From: Phallusia fumigata
Lineage: Eukaryota > Chordata > Ascidiacea > Phlebobranchia > Ascidiidae
Length of the DNA: 24,691 nucleotides
Direction: 5' to 3'
NCBI GenBank assembly: GCA_008931825.1
Contig: QXVZ01020328.1
Location: forward strand, 1-24,691
A program made the position numbers and the translations under genes. Position 1 is the stretch's first letter. Each line of letters starts with the position of its first letter. The notes under the pieces were generated by a model. It was given only the letters and a program-made list of their open reading frames with translations, had not been told where the DNA came from and did not search any database. Positions 12,201 to 19,010 of the stretch are shown piece by piece.

Positions 12201-14069
12201 AAATACCGATTTAAATTGTGAATTGATAAATATCTATATGCCGAAGACATTTAAAATCTAAGGCATGCACAGCTTTCAAATTACCCTTACTAGTTATTGG
12301 TTGTAGCTCCAAAAAGGAAAAAAAGTTGCAAATGGTAAAAGTGGTTGGCAAAATGAGTGTTTTCATTCCAAACTCACAGTATTTCTTGTGTGCAATGTAT
12401 ACTTTTTCTTGGAGTATACTTTTAATCGCGAACTGTAGCTGTAGAAAACACGAAATTGTTCCTCTTTCTCCTCCCACTCCTCCTCCACTCTCCCTCCTCA
12501 TTTCACCAAGTCTTCGTAACAGTAGCGAGAGTTTGAATGGTCGTTAACGATCACAACAAAGGACCGCTTTCTTGCGCGATAACCCTAGAATTTCCCTTGG
12601 TAAGTGGTTTAAACTTTAAACCAGGGTCGTGAAAGTACAGCAGAACGCCTACTGTTTGTTTTAACTCAGATTTTGAGATGTTACTCTAGGTTAAGTGTGT
12701 GGTTTGGTTGAACACTACTTTAAACAGTTCTTGTGCTTCACTTCGTCTTATCGATGTTTTTTTCTCTTTTCATGTGCAAAGGCATTTTTGAATGGGATCT
12801 ACCAAAACTGACTGTGTTCGGTTGTGGACTCGTATTTGATTAAATGCAAAAAATTGGCAGACAAATACCTAGTTCCACGTTGTTGCGTACTGCTGTATTC
12901 ATTAGTTGGCCAAACAAGCAACTTTGATAAAAAACGAAGGATTTAGGCGCTTGTCTCGTCTTTCCTTTCAGATTCTTCCAATGAATCTCTGCTTTTGTAA
13001 AAAAAACTTCACAGCCAGTTCCTAGTCTTACAGACTCGCAAAAATACATTATTTCAAATTCCCCATTTTTCCATTTCACCAGGAGATCATGCTCGTGCGC
13101 AACCCGGGAGAGAAACTGGGTATCAGCATTCGCGGCGGGGTCAAAGGTCACCCGGGGAATCCCCTCGACGAAACTGACGAGGGCATCTTCATTTCGAAGG
13201 TTGGTGTAGTCATGTGCCGAAACATGTTAACATGTATGCTGTGGTATGCTGGTAAATGGCTGGATTCTATTTGAATAAGAACTGATGAAGCCATTTCTTT
13301 GGCGAAATCTTTTTTTTTACTCGCAATAAGACACACACAGACTGATTTGAGTGTGCTGCAAGCTTCAGCCCTATTATGGCTCTTCATAGTTATACCTGTG
13401 GCGTGTATAGTCGCAAAAGTTAAGTTTCCTAACTAAGGAATAAAAGAAAAAGTGGCCTAAATTAAAACACAAGTGCCAGATTGGTTGTACATTCTTGGTA
13501 AATTGTAATGCGAACGTTTCGACAATCCATGTTGTCATCATCAATGCAAAATGACGTGAATTCTTAAACCGTACGCAATGACGTCACGACATGCGTTAAG
13601 TTTTTTATTTTTCTTCGCATGTGTGCATATCGCGCAATTTTAAGCTTTCATCATTATCCACTGATGATGACAATTACGATTGTTGAAACCTTTGTATTAC
13701 AATTTACCAAGAATATACAACCAATCTGGCACTTGTGTTTTAATTTAGGCCACTTAAACTTAACTTTTGCGACTACAAACAAGCAAACGCACTTTTCTGG
13801 TGTGTAATCGAAAAGCGCCAAATCCACCTTTAACTCAAAAGAGGGTGACTGTCATTTCAACATTTTGGATAGCGAACACTTGCGACTCCCTGTATGCATC
13901 CGCTCTATGCATTCACATAAAATCCCACGAATCCTTCCAAATGGATCCACTGAACTTTGCTCAGCAGATACCTAAAAATCAATCCAACAACCTTTACTGC
14001 GGATTTACATACAGCTTTGGATACTAGGAACAATCTCCTATGTTTCCCTTTCCTACAGATCAACGACGT
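72..14069 (+). CDS. scrib: Scribble ortholog, partial gene (10 complete exons plus one cut exon)
   Basis: Scribble is a cortical scaffold protein of the LAP family (leucine-rich repeats plus PDZ domains). It acts with Dlg and Lgl to set basolateral identity and also works in planar polarity and junction assembly. Seen here: exons 72-246, 1058-1107, 4163-4330, 5691-5798, 6326-6493, 7294-7467, 7856-8155, 9611-9721, 11109-11285, 13083-13199 and 14059-14069 join in one open frame. They give three complete PDZ domains and half of a fourth, in the order and spacing of Scribble. Diagnostic matches to vertebrate SCRIB are the PDZ2 loop GLGFSIAGG, the PDZ3 loop PLGLSIVGG with HPFG, the PDZ3-PDZ4 linker DPPPP, and the PDZ4 block LGISIRGG with GNP and TDEGIFISK. 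The carboxylate-binding loops and the first helix-B histidine typical of class I PDZ domains are present in PDZ1-3. The leucine-rich repeats (left) and the C-terminal tail (beyond the N at 14070) are missing from the window. Erbin and Lano are excluded because they do not carry four PDZ domains. Confidence 0.93.
247..1057 (+). other. intron 1 (811 bp) with a hAT-type MITE
   Basis: Ordinary GT-AG intron, phase 1. Half of it is the AT-rich MITE at 527-935, annotated separately. The remainder shows no coding potential or other recognisable element. Confidence 0.8.
519..943. mobile_element. hAT-type MITE with perfect 8-bp target-site duplication
   Basis: The element runs from 527 to 935 (409 bp). 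It is flanked by identical 8-bp direct repeats cttataac at 519-526 and 936-943. Its ends are inverted repeats: cagagttggattaattac on the left, and on the right the reverse complement of cagagttggatcaattat. An 8-bp duplication together with termini starting CAG is the signature of the hAT superfamily. The interior is built largely of attaca/aattac hexamer runs on both sides of a unique core (about 661-780). It has no transposase coding, so it is a non-autonomous element. The perfect duplication suggests fairly recent insertion. Confidence 0.88.
1058..1107 (+). CDS. scrib: scrib short linker exon
   Basis: A 50-base exon between the acceptor tttgcag (1051-1057) and the donor CAG|GTGAAT. Two bases complete the split codon from the previous exon (Glu), and sixteen whole codons follow, rich in Glu, Thr and Gly and ending in LFLDQ. 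It leaves phase 0. The exon is short and has no domain. It is supported because it is the only piece in the 3.9-kb gap that restores the frame from phase 1 to the phase 0 needed by the PDZ1 exon, and it has good splice sites on both sides. Confidence 0.8.
3215..3288 (-). repeat. tRNA-derived SINE head (Pol III A and B boxes)
   Basis: On the minus strand this stretch reads like the 5' part of a tRNA. An A box tggtcaagtgg sits about 6 bases after the start and fits TRGYNNARNNG. A perfect B box ggttcgaatcc follows at the right distance (minus strand of 3226-3236). The acceptor and anticodon stems do not pair properly, so it is not a working tRNA gene. The sequence downstream on the same strand contains a perfect 8-bp hairpin at 3139-3157 (arms gactaaat / atttagtc). 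A tRNA-derived SINE is the best reading. The same head recurs at 3634-3707 because of the assembly duplication. Confidence 0.65.
3517..3517. other. assembly gap character (N), contig join
   Basis: A single N at the exact junction of two identical 418-bp stretches. It marks a join of unstated size and is not an ambiguous base call. Confidence 0.85.
4163..4330 (+). CDS. scrib: scrib exon: PDZ1, first part
   Basis: Acceptor tttcag at 4157-4162, donor GCT|GTAAGT at 4330/4331, 168 bases, phase 0 at both ends. It encodes 56 residues from the first beta strand ([10 protein letters not shown]) through the carboxylate-binding loop GLGLSIAGG, the block [18 protein letters not shown], the alpha-A region NGAAHTAG and the strand GDKLLA. 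This is the order found in Scribble PDZ1, where the vertebrate sequence also carries GGKGSTPY and GIFISRV. The domain finishes in the next exon. PDZ1 of Scribble binds C-terminal class I ligands, for example in the beta-PIX and Vangl partners known for the family. Confidence 0.95.
4331..5690 (+). other. intron 3 (1360 bp), rich in CRE-like sites
   Basis: GT-AG, phase 0. It contains three perfect TGACGTCA palindromes at 4860-4867, 5194-5201 and 5369-5376, and a near match at about 5558. No coding exon or recognisable transposon was seen. Confidence 0.7.
5691..5798 (+). CDS. scrib: scrib exon: PDZ1, second part
   Basis: Acceptor tttgcag, donor AAG|GTGAGT, 108 bases, phase 0 at both ends. The 36 residues complete PDZ1: strand (VGRVVLTEV), then helix B with EHGVAVEAL, then the last strand DTVLLLVER. 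The helix-B histidine that contacts a Ser/Thr at ligand position -2 in class I PDZ domains is present. One departure: the usual turn V-N-G after the GDKLL strand reads V-G-R here. The domain ends in basic residues (RWSRRK) just before the acidic linker exon. Confidence 0.93.
5799..6325 (+). other. intron 4 (527 bp)
   Basis: GT-AG, phase 0. Its middle (about 5880-6130) is a diverged dispersed repeat shared with 18745-19010. Nothing else was recognised. Confidence 0.75.
5880..6130. repeat. dispersed repeat, copy 1 (intron 4)
   Basis: This stretch aligns by eye to 18745-19010 along its whole length. Shared anchors are ggtttgtt, caagaaa, gtaagttgtg, cacaagccc and agtattttgtg, in the same order and at similar spacing. 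A shorter related piece lies at about 9440-9600. The copies are well diverged and have gaps. No terminal repeats or coding were found, so the class is unknown. Confidence 0.6.
6326..6493 (+). CDS. scrib: scrib exon: acidic linker between PDZ1 and PDZ2
   Basis: Acceptor catcag at 6320-6325, donor GAG|GTGTGT, 168 bases, phase 0 at both ends. The 56 residues contain no folded domain. The first half is dominated by Asp/Glu with Gln and Gly (pattern [15 protein letters not shown]). The second half is Pro/Thr-rich ([17 protein letters not shown]). Vertebrate Scribble also has a low-complexity linker between PDZ1 and PDZ2, but this exact sequence is not something I recognise. The frame and splice sites support it. 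Because its length is a multiple of three, it could be skipped without breaking the protein. Confidence 0.88.
6494..7293 (+). other. intron 5 (800 bp)
   Basis: GT-AG, phase 0, ending in tttttag. AT-rich. A possible eroded hAT end (ccagggattcttaacc) lies near 7100-7116. No exon was recognised. Confidence 0.7.
7294..7467 (+). CDS. scrib: scrib exon: PDZ2, first part
   Basis: Acceptor tttttag at 7287-7293, donor TCG|GTGAGT, 174 bases, phase 0 at both ends. It encodes 58 residues: strand [11 protein letters not shown], binding loop GLGFSIAGG, then [18 protein letters not shown], a Gly/Gln/Ala turn and GDKVLS. The Phe in GLGFSI is the hallmark that separates PDZ2 of Scribble from PDZ1. GDKVLS runs directly into ING in the next exon, as in vertebrate GDRVLSING. 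Exon GC content is clearly higher than in the flanking introns. Confidence 0.95.
7468..7855 (+). other. intron 6 (388 bp)
   Basis: Short GT-AG intron, phase 0, ending in gacag. A stretch ggtccccaacctttt at about 7719-7733 resembles an eroded hAT-type terminus. Nothing else was seen. Confidence 0.7.
7856..8155 (+). CDS. scrib: scrib exon: PDZ2, second part, plus Pro/Asn-rich linker
   Basis: Acceptor gacag at 7851-7855, donor GAG|GTAAAA, 300 bases, phase 0 at both ends. The first ~37 residues finish PDZ2: [10 protein letters not shown], helix B with SHEEAVKLL (class I histidine present), and the last strand IALVLYRED. The following ~63 residues are a flexible linker containing Gln/Ala/Pro, an Asn/Thr run (NNTNTNN) and a proline stretch (EAPPPPMYQ). 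That proline stretch could be read by SH3 or WW domains, but this is speculation. The ATG inside the exon (7871) is internal and not a start. This is the largest exon in the window. Confidence 0.93.
8540..8640 (-). repeat. dispersed repeat with hammerhead-like core, copy A
   Basis: Bases 8540-8626 match 23657-23743 closely, with shared blocks tgccagagaacttgt and gcaaacgtttcgacaat. On the minus strand the element reads CTGATGA (8620-8626), one base, a 5-bp stem GACAA/TTGTC with a 6-base loop, then GAAAC (8598-8602). The order and spacing resemble boxes and stem II of a hammerhead ribozyme. A usable stem III with a cleavage triplet is not evident, so only the repeat assignment is firm. Confidence 0.65.
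9440..9600. repeat. dispersed repeat, short copy (intron 7)
   Basis: Shares ctagaagtttc, acaatgcaaagtatt, agtattttgtga and a cgcccgttttt-like block with the repeats at 5880-6130 and 18745-19010, in the same order. Diverged; class unknown. Confidence 0.5.
9611..9721 (+). CDS. scrib: scrib exon: PDZ3, first part
   Basis: Acceptor cttgcag, donor AAG|GTGAGT, 111 bases, phase 0 at both ends. The 37 residues run from EIELFRGSG through the binding loop PLGLSIVGG to [17 protein letters not shown]. The insert with H-S-H-P-F-G after the SIVGG loop is specific to Scribble PDZ3; the vertebrate protein has DHSSHPFG. The exon stops right after the GIFVSK strand, the same place as in PDZ4 and different from PDZ1 and PDZ2. 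Confidence 0.95.
9722..11108 (+). other. intron 8 (1387 bp)
   Basis: GT-AG, phase 0, ending in atttcag. It contains a hAT-like repeat piece (about 10678-10745) and, at about 11058-11072, a palindromic B-box-like gggttcgaaccc without a partner A box. No exon was recognised. Confidence 0.7.
10678..10745. repeat. hAT-like repeat fragment, copy 1
   Basis: About 68 bases align to 18318-18385, sharing aagttatt, ataagtgta, ggtaga, agt-gttccaaa and ttactat in order. The block agtagttccaaa resembles the CAGTGGTTCCCAA terminus common in hAT elements. Diverged; no target duplication found. Confidence 0.5.
11109..11285 (+). CDS. scrib: scrib exon: PDZ3, second part, plus PDZ3-PDZ4 linker
   Basis: Acceptor atttcag at 11102-11108; 177 bases, phase 0 at both ends. 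The residues complete PDZ3: [21 protein letters not shown], the ND turn, helix B with [10 protein letters not shown] (class I histidine present) and the strand MRLVVRHD. The linker DPPPPDMK matches the DPPPP linker between PDZ3 and PDZ4 of vertebrate SCRIB. The exon end is set by this match and by the frame of the next exon, which gives the donor AAG|GCAAGT, a GC donor in otherwise perfect consensus. The nearest upstream GT (at 11249) would delete the last strand and the conserved linker. Confidence 0.93.
11286..13082 (+). other. intron 9 (1797 bp), probable GC-AG intron with a cryptic exon
   Basis: Starts GCAAGT and ends ttcaccag. Phase 0. It contains a strong C/T tract at about 12461-12508 followed by an exon-like segment (12511-12599, annotated separately). 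The rest is AT-rich and shows nothing recognisable. Confidence 0.75.
12511..12599 (+). other. possible cryptic or poison exon
   Basis: A C/T-rich tract of roughly 45 bases leads into caccaag (AG at 12509-12510). A strong donor CTTG|GTAAGT lies 89 bases on. All three frames contain a stop codon, and 89 is not a multiple of three, so inclusion would end the Scribble protein between PDZ3 and PDZ4. The acceptor is AAG rather than CAG, which weakens it. This may be a chance arrangement. Confidence 0.25.
13083..13199 (+). CDS. scrib: scrib exon: PDZ4, first part
   Basis: Acceptor ttcaccag, donor AAG|GTTGGT, 117 bases, phase 0 at both ends. The 39 residues run from [11 protein letters not shown] through the binding loop LGISIRGG to GHPGNP and [11 protein letters not shown]. 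These match Scribble PDZ4 very closely: the vertebrate sequence has [14 protein letters not shown] and [10 protein letters not shown]. The donor is weaker than the others in the gene. The exon ends after the GIFISK strand, as in PDZ3. Confidence 0.95.
13200..14058 (+). other. intron 10 (859 bp) with a foldback MITE
   Basis: GT-AG, phase 0, ending in tttcctacag. The middle is the foldback element at 13410-13773. No part of the missing PDZ4 half was found in the remaining sequence. Confidence 0.75.
13408..13775. mobile_element. foldback MITE with long inverted repeats and TA flanks
   Basis: The element spans 13410-13773 and has TA on both sides (13408-13409, 13774-13775). The outer 18 bases gtcgcaaaagttaagttt are mirrored exactly at 13756-13773. 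After a 22-base insertion on the left (about 13428-13449), a second, longer inverted pair follows: 13450-13525 against about 13680-13755, with only a few mismatches. There is no transposase coding. TA flanks suggest Tc1/mariner-type mobilisation, but TA is too short to be decisive. Each arm carries the CTGATGA / stem / GAAAC motif, so it occurs once on each strand (minus 13516-13544, plus 13661-13689). Confidence 0.85.
14059..14069 (+). CDS. scrib: scrib exon: PDZ4, second part, cut by assembly N
   Basis: A clean polypyrimidine tract and acceptor tttcctacag precede 14059. The first codons read I-N-D-V/x in phase 0 and continue the GIFISK end of the previous exon. Scribble PDZ4 needs about 50 more residues here (a Gly-Ala-Ala turn, the RVG strand, helix B). 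PDZ3 has its second half starting at the same position with IQADGAA. The reading stops at the N at 14070. What follows is a TG microsatellite that does not encode a PDZ domain. The exon is therefore real but truncated by the assembly. Confidence 0.7.
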
Positions 14070-14070
14070 N
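14070..14070. other. assembly gap character (N) inside an exon
   Basis: A single N directly after the first 11 bases of the PDZ4 exon and directly before a TG-rich microsatellite. By analogy with the N at 3517 it marks a contig join of unknown size. Confidence 0.75.
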
Positions 14071-14095
14071 TGTGTGTGTTGTGTGTGTGTTGTGC
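14071..14095. repeat. TG microsatellite at contig edge
   Basis: Runs of tgtgtg broken by tt, starting immediately after the N. Simple repeats like this often end shotgun contigs. Confidence 0.8.
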
Positions 14096-17000
14096 GCCTG
14101 TCGTGGCTTGAGGCTATTTTGTTGTATGACTGTACCTAAAATGAAGTTATTCTTTCGCTCACAAGAAAGACAGTCACACTACCGACACGCGGAAACACCT
14201 GTAATTTGTTTCTATCGTGTGTGCCGTTGCGGCATGGCTGTACAATACTCGTCTGTCGCGGCCGTTTTCGCCCTGAGAGACAGTTGTTGCTCCAACTTTT
14301 CACATTTCATACATGATATTACCGCAAGCATATTCCGCTACTTGTGTAACAACTGTGTGTTTGATTTTGCGTTTTAAAACTAATGTTTGGTTGCTAAATC
14401 GACAGTTTTTGTGTAAAAAAGTACGTTTTTGCCTTTACTGGTGTAAGTGTGCGTTCGCGAGTGTGTACGTATGGTTGACATGGAATGTGAAATAGTATAT
14501 TGCATGGGTAAAGGCTGCTGCTTCTAGTAAAACTTCCCTATACTGCTGACAGTGCTAAGGTTTCAGGCTGGTAGGTAAATAGAGAGAATACAGTTTCCTT
14601 AGTTTCCTTATGTTCCCCGAAAGCCGAGCTACATAGACCCTTTTTCTGTACACCTCCAACACATACACAGCCCAACAAACAAAGGCAACTGACTGTCAAT
14701 CAAGTTACATTGCTGTTTCAATCTCGCTACATGGAAACACGTGTAACGCTATCTTTTGTGCTGTAACAAGTCGTCCGTTTGGCGTCAAATTATCTGCACT
14801 GCTTCCAGGCAAAGGAAACTTTACACTGTTCTGTTTGTGGTAATTGAATTACAGGCAGTCTTGTCATTTACGTGCTGTTGTACACGATGATATGTCTTCT
14901 CCAGAGGGTTGGTTTCTTTGAGATTGTGTTGTAATGTCATCGAAAGGATTTTGGGATTTATGATGAGACATGTATTTTCCGAAGGTGTTTTTAGTGTCCA
15001 AGGAATTGTAATTTGAATCACAGTTTTAGGTGAGGGCGTTTAATCTCTTAATTAGTTTTGCTTAAAGGCCAGGCACTTTTAAATGACCTCTTTTTGGTCA
15101 CCCGTAAAATTCCAAGCTTTTTTATTTTAAGGTTTTGATCTCTCATGATTGCTAATTCGGCTTGCCTTTACTTAAAATCATTTGATCTAGGCCTAATAAC
15201 AGCCCACAATATTGTCAAGTTTACAAATAAGTAGGGTTTGTATATCTGATAAAAACTTACTTTTAGGTTGTTAGTGGCCTTGTGGTATTCAGCTTCTAAA
15301 GGATGTTTTATTGTTAAATATTCTAACTTTTCGTATTTGATCTCTATCATAAAACATCGCCTGCCAAAGCTGTAGTTTATTAAAATTCGGTGACAAAAGG
15401 TTTGAAAAATACCATGTCGTCCCACACGCCCGCAGACCTTATCTATCGATCGATATCACGCCTGTAATCACATCTAATATTTGCTGAAGTGTCTGAAAAA
15501 TTGATTTTTGTCATGTGACTATCCCTGTTTTTTGTTCTTACTCTACAGCCTGTGGTTTGGGTACATTTTGCACAGAGAAAGGCATGATTTTAAAAGATTT
15601 TTGCAGGCTTTTTCTGGGCGTTGTGCTTATATAGTGTACTGGGGTGGAGTTTGTTACTAATGATGGATGCGCCCTAGCCAAGGAATGACGTTTTTTGGTG
15701 AAATGTACATCATTTTTCACTATCAGACGGCATTTTTCATGCTTCAATATACGCGGCTTTTGTTAGGATTTGCCTATTTGGCAATATTCCAAGTAAATTT
15801 GTCGTTAAAACAAAAAAGGATAAAAACGCCGTGCCCTTGCATAATCACGAAATCAAATTTTACAGTGAACGTGGCAATCCCTAATCCACATCCAAACACC
15901 CATTGTTATCCAATACCCATAAACCAAACTCAAACACAATGTACACAGCAACTGTACAACAGCTTACCTAGCGCTCGAAGTTAGCCATTGTCGCAAAAAA
16001 GGCGGCAATTTTTGATCAATTGAGTTGTGGTAAACTGGCCTATTCACGAGCTTTCGTTCAAACTGGGCGCACAAAGCCTTTTCATCGCGCCTTTACAGTC
16101 GGTGCACACACTCAAACAACCCCTTACGTCATAGGCTTGAAGAGGCGGAAGGTAGCGATGGAGTGTTAAGAAGTGTTGATGCCAGCGGCTGTGAGTCAAG
16201 AGTGCCAAGGGTTCTGCCATGAGCGAAGCTGGTCGATATTTCGGTTTTGGTGCAAGGAAAGTTGTAGGGCGATGTGTTTGCTGTGATTAGGAAGTGATTT
16301 TGTTTCAAGAACTCTAAAGCAAAACATTAGCACAGAACTATTTTGAAAAGGCTGTATTTTGTTGATCCAGTACCGCTTTTTGAAGTCAATTATTTTATGA
16401 ATTCATGGTTAAGTTAAATCGTTGTAAAGGTGCAGAAATCACAGGTAGCACAGTTCACAAGTTACAGAGTCGTGTGGAAAATTTTGTCAAACTCTTATCT
16501 CAATGTCAGTGGGTTTCTGTGTGCTCAGTGGCATGTGAAGAATCAAAATACACAGGCAGTATTACCAAAACCTTTGATGCAAAATTTACTTTCAATGACT
16601 ATCTGTGGCAATGTATTGATCCTGAAAACAGACAGTGCATTTTATAAAACTGGACACTTGTGCTGCATTGTACAACATAACGCAAACAATTCGATAAAAC
16701 ACGTAATCGCCTTAATTGACTGACATTACATACATCACAAACACTGAACCTATTTTGTAGACTACAGGGCACCTGGCTGCATTATTGCTTGGCAGTTGTG
16801 TGACAGAGCAAACCCGGTTTTTACCTTGTATTACATTCAGCGCGAGATGTAGTATGTAGCACGTCAATCGCCGCATTATCCAAAGCCTTAACTGTTTCAA
16901 CGTACAAAAAATGCCAGTCAACGCAACAACATGTAAATTGTGACAAAAACTGTTGTCATTCTCAAGTGAATAACGTTTCGAAAACCGAGAAAAAGCGCTG

Positions 17001-18272
17001 GCCAGTTATTTTTTGAACCCTCACGTACCACAACGCCCGCCTAAAAACCGCCCCTCATTAGCACATTAAACACTCTTACACCGCCGACATTAAAAAGTTC
17101 GTTTGTTTAATAAACCTCGAAACCTCCTTTCGCCCCCATCAATAACGACAATATAATTAACATTTGATGAGCTTTTGTCGCCTTATTTCCCCAGAGGACT
17201 GCTGCTAATGCGTATTCACTATGCGGTCTATGTCAGTTCATTGTGAGGTCGAGCAGGTGAAAAGACCCCTCGGCTTAATGGGATTACCTTACCGGTTTCG
17301 TGGGATGCAGTTGTTTGTAGTGCCAGCAGTTGGTTTGTAGATGTTAACACTTCAATGTACAGTGGTAAAGCAAGAGAATTTAAAGGAACAAAGAGAAGTA
17401 CGGCTTTTAATTTCGTTTTTCGCTTTTTTTACTGCCAAGTTTTAATTCAGTGGTTCTATATCGACGGGAAATGCACTAGTAGGAAATGTCAGGGTTGCAG
17501 GTGGCTAATTAGTCGTCGCCTGGAAATGTGAAAATAATTTATGCTTGTAAGACAAGAATCCTGTGCATGTACAGTCCCTCTTCCCAAAACAGGGAAAGAA
17601 GATTTCATTTGCCCAAAAGTCGGTAGTTAGGGGAAAATAGTCAACAACCAATGCTTCAAAATCTTATCCGTGTTAAACCCATGTTGGGATGTCATACTCT
17701 GTACTGACTTACATGTTATTGTTGACATTAAGAGTTCTACAACTATTTTAGTTGACATGACTCGCATTCTTTGACAACTCACTGCTTAATTGTAGTTTGC
17801 CAGATAATGTAACAAGTTTTTCCAGCGATGCGTTCCCGTTGTCCGTGCATCTGTTTAAAGTGAATTTGGGCGTCACAGCAGTGTGGGCGAAAAATCAATG
17901 TTTACTGAGTCAGTATTGCCAGCTTGCAACATGTAGAAACATCTTTGACAGCAATTTGTGATACAGTCCAGCATAGGGTGTGGAGCGAATCTCACCTGCA
18001 CCTCTTTGTACCTAAACACTTGTGCAGGCAACTATATTTTAACACAGCGGATCATTGCAAGTCTTGTCTGCTATGATTTTAACAGGCGTACGGCGTTTTC
18101 GCTGGTTAGTGTGAGAGCAAAATGAGGAATGCGCTTGTTCAAGTTTTTAGGGCTCAAGGTGGTAGCCAAATACGCAATAACTGATAACACACTTGTACAA
18201 TTTACGGCTTGAAAATATTTCCGTAAAAAAAGTCAAAAGTTGGTGAATTTTTTTTGCTGTCGTGACGCGCTC
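14096..18272. other. no recognisable gene (4.2 kb)
   Basis: AT-rich sequence with stops in all frames at short intervals. I looked for the rest of PDZ4 and for Scribble tail exons and saw none. A degenerate pair of pieces related to the foldback MITE lies at about 16650-16700 and 16930-16970. In the latter the stem GACAA/TTGTC survives, but the two boxes are lost. Whether this stretch is a Scribble intron or another locus depends on what the N at 14070 hides. Confidence 0.6.
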
Positions 18273-18390
18273 TTCTTTCCCGAGCTCAGTGGTTCCCAGC
18301 CGGGAAAGAATGTTTCAGTTAAGTTATTGATGATAAGTGTAGTGTTTCTTTTTAGGTAGACTAGTGGTTCCAAACCTTTTACTATATTGC
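18273..18390. repeat. hAT-like repeat fragment, copy 2, with a 10-bp hairpin
   Basis: 18318-18385 aligns to 10678-10745. Just upstream, cagtggttcccagcc at 18286-18300 resembles a hAT terminus. It forms the loop of a perfect 10-bp hairpin (arms ttctttcccg at 18273-18282 and cgggaaagaa at 18301-18310). No target duplication was found. Confidence 0.5.
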
Positions 18391-18744
18391 CTGTTAGGGA
18401 AGGGATGAAATGCATTAAAAAAGGTTGGGGGGGTTTCTGTCCTAACTTGTGACGTCAAAAATCCATCAACTGTAACTCGAGGTAATACATACAGATTAGT
18501 GTGACTTACGTGTGTATTAACGTGTGACGTTTCATTGAGTTGTTTTGACCTTTCCAAACGATCCTGTCTCAAGGGAACAAGTAATTCCAAATAAACTCGC
18601 GTCTTTCATGCGGGTAACGGTAAAACTCTTTCTAAAACTCTGTTTTTTATCTGTTGTGAAGCAAATGTCGGCAAATAACTACAGTCATAAGAAAACCTGA
18701 TGTTTTTGAACTAAACGATGGTTTGTCATCCCCCCCTGTCCAGC

Positions 18745-19010
18745 GCTGGTTTGTTTACACGTTTTGTTCAAGAAAGAGTCATCAGAATTTCTTGAAATTT
18801 TTAACAGGTGATAGACCGGTAAGTTGTGCAATAACAATATTTTACCTCAGTTCTCCTATTGGTTGAACCACAAGCCCTCAAAATGGGAAATTTTTAAAAT
18901 AGAAATCGTTGACAATGTTGGTCACCTAGAAGTTTCCTACTTTGAGAGTTGATACGATGCAAAGTATTTTGTGTCTTTTTGCTGGTTTTGCCTATTTTGA
19001 CAGTTTAAAT
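18745..19010. repeat. dispersed repeat, copy 2
   Basis: Diverged copy of the repeat at 5880-6130: ctggtttgtt, caagaaag, gtaagttgtg, ggttgaaccacaagccct and agtattttgtg occur in the same order. The ctagaagtttc block is shared with the copy at 9440-9600. Class unknown. Confidence 0.6.

Noticed and set aside
13957..14139. Open frame running from intron 10 through the acceptor and the N into the TG repeat
   Set aside because: It depends on reading across an assembly join. The Cys/Val run after the N is just translated microsatellite, not PDZ sequence.
14809..14841. Exon-like piece after cttccag ending at a GT, encoding a short Cys-containing peptide
   Set aside because: Only 33 bases, weak donor, no family match and no neighbouring exon to join.
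16216..16290. ATG frame beginning MSEAGRYFGFGARK
   Set aside because: Stops after about 23 codons, has no good donor and no supporting context.
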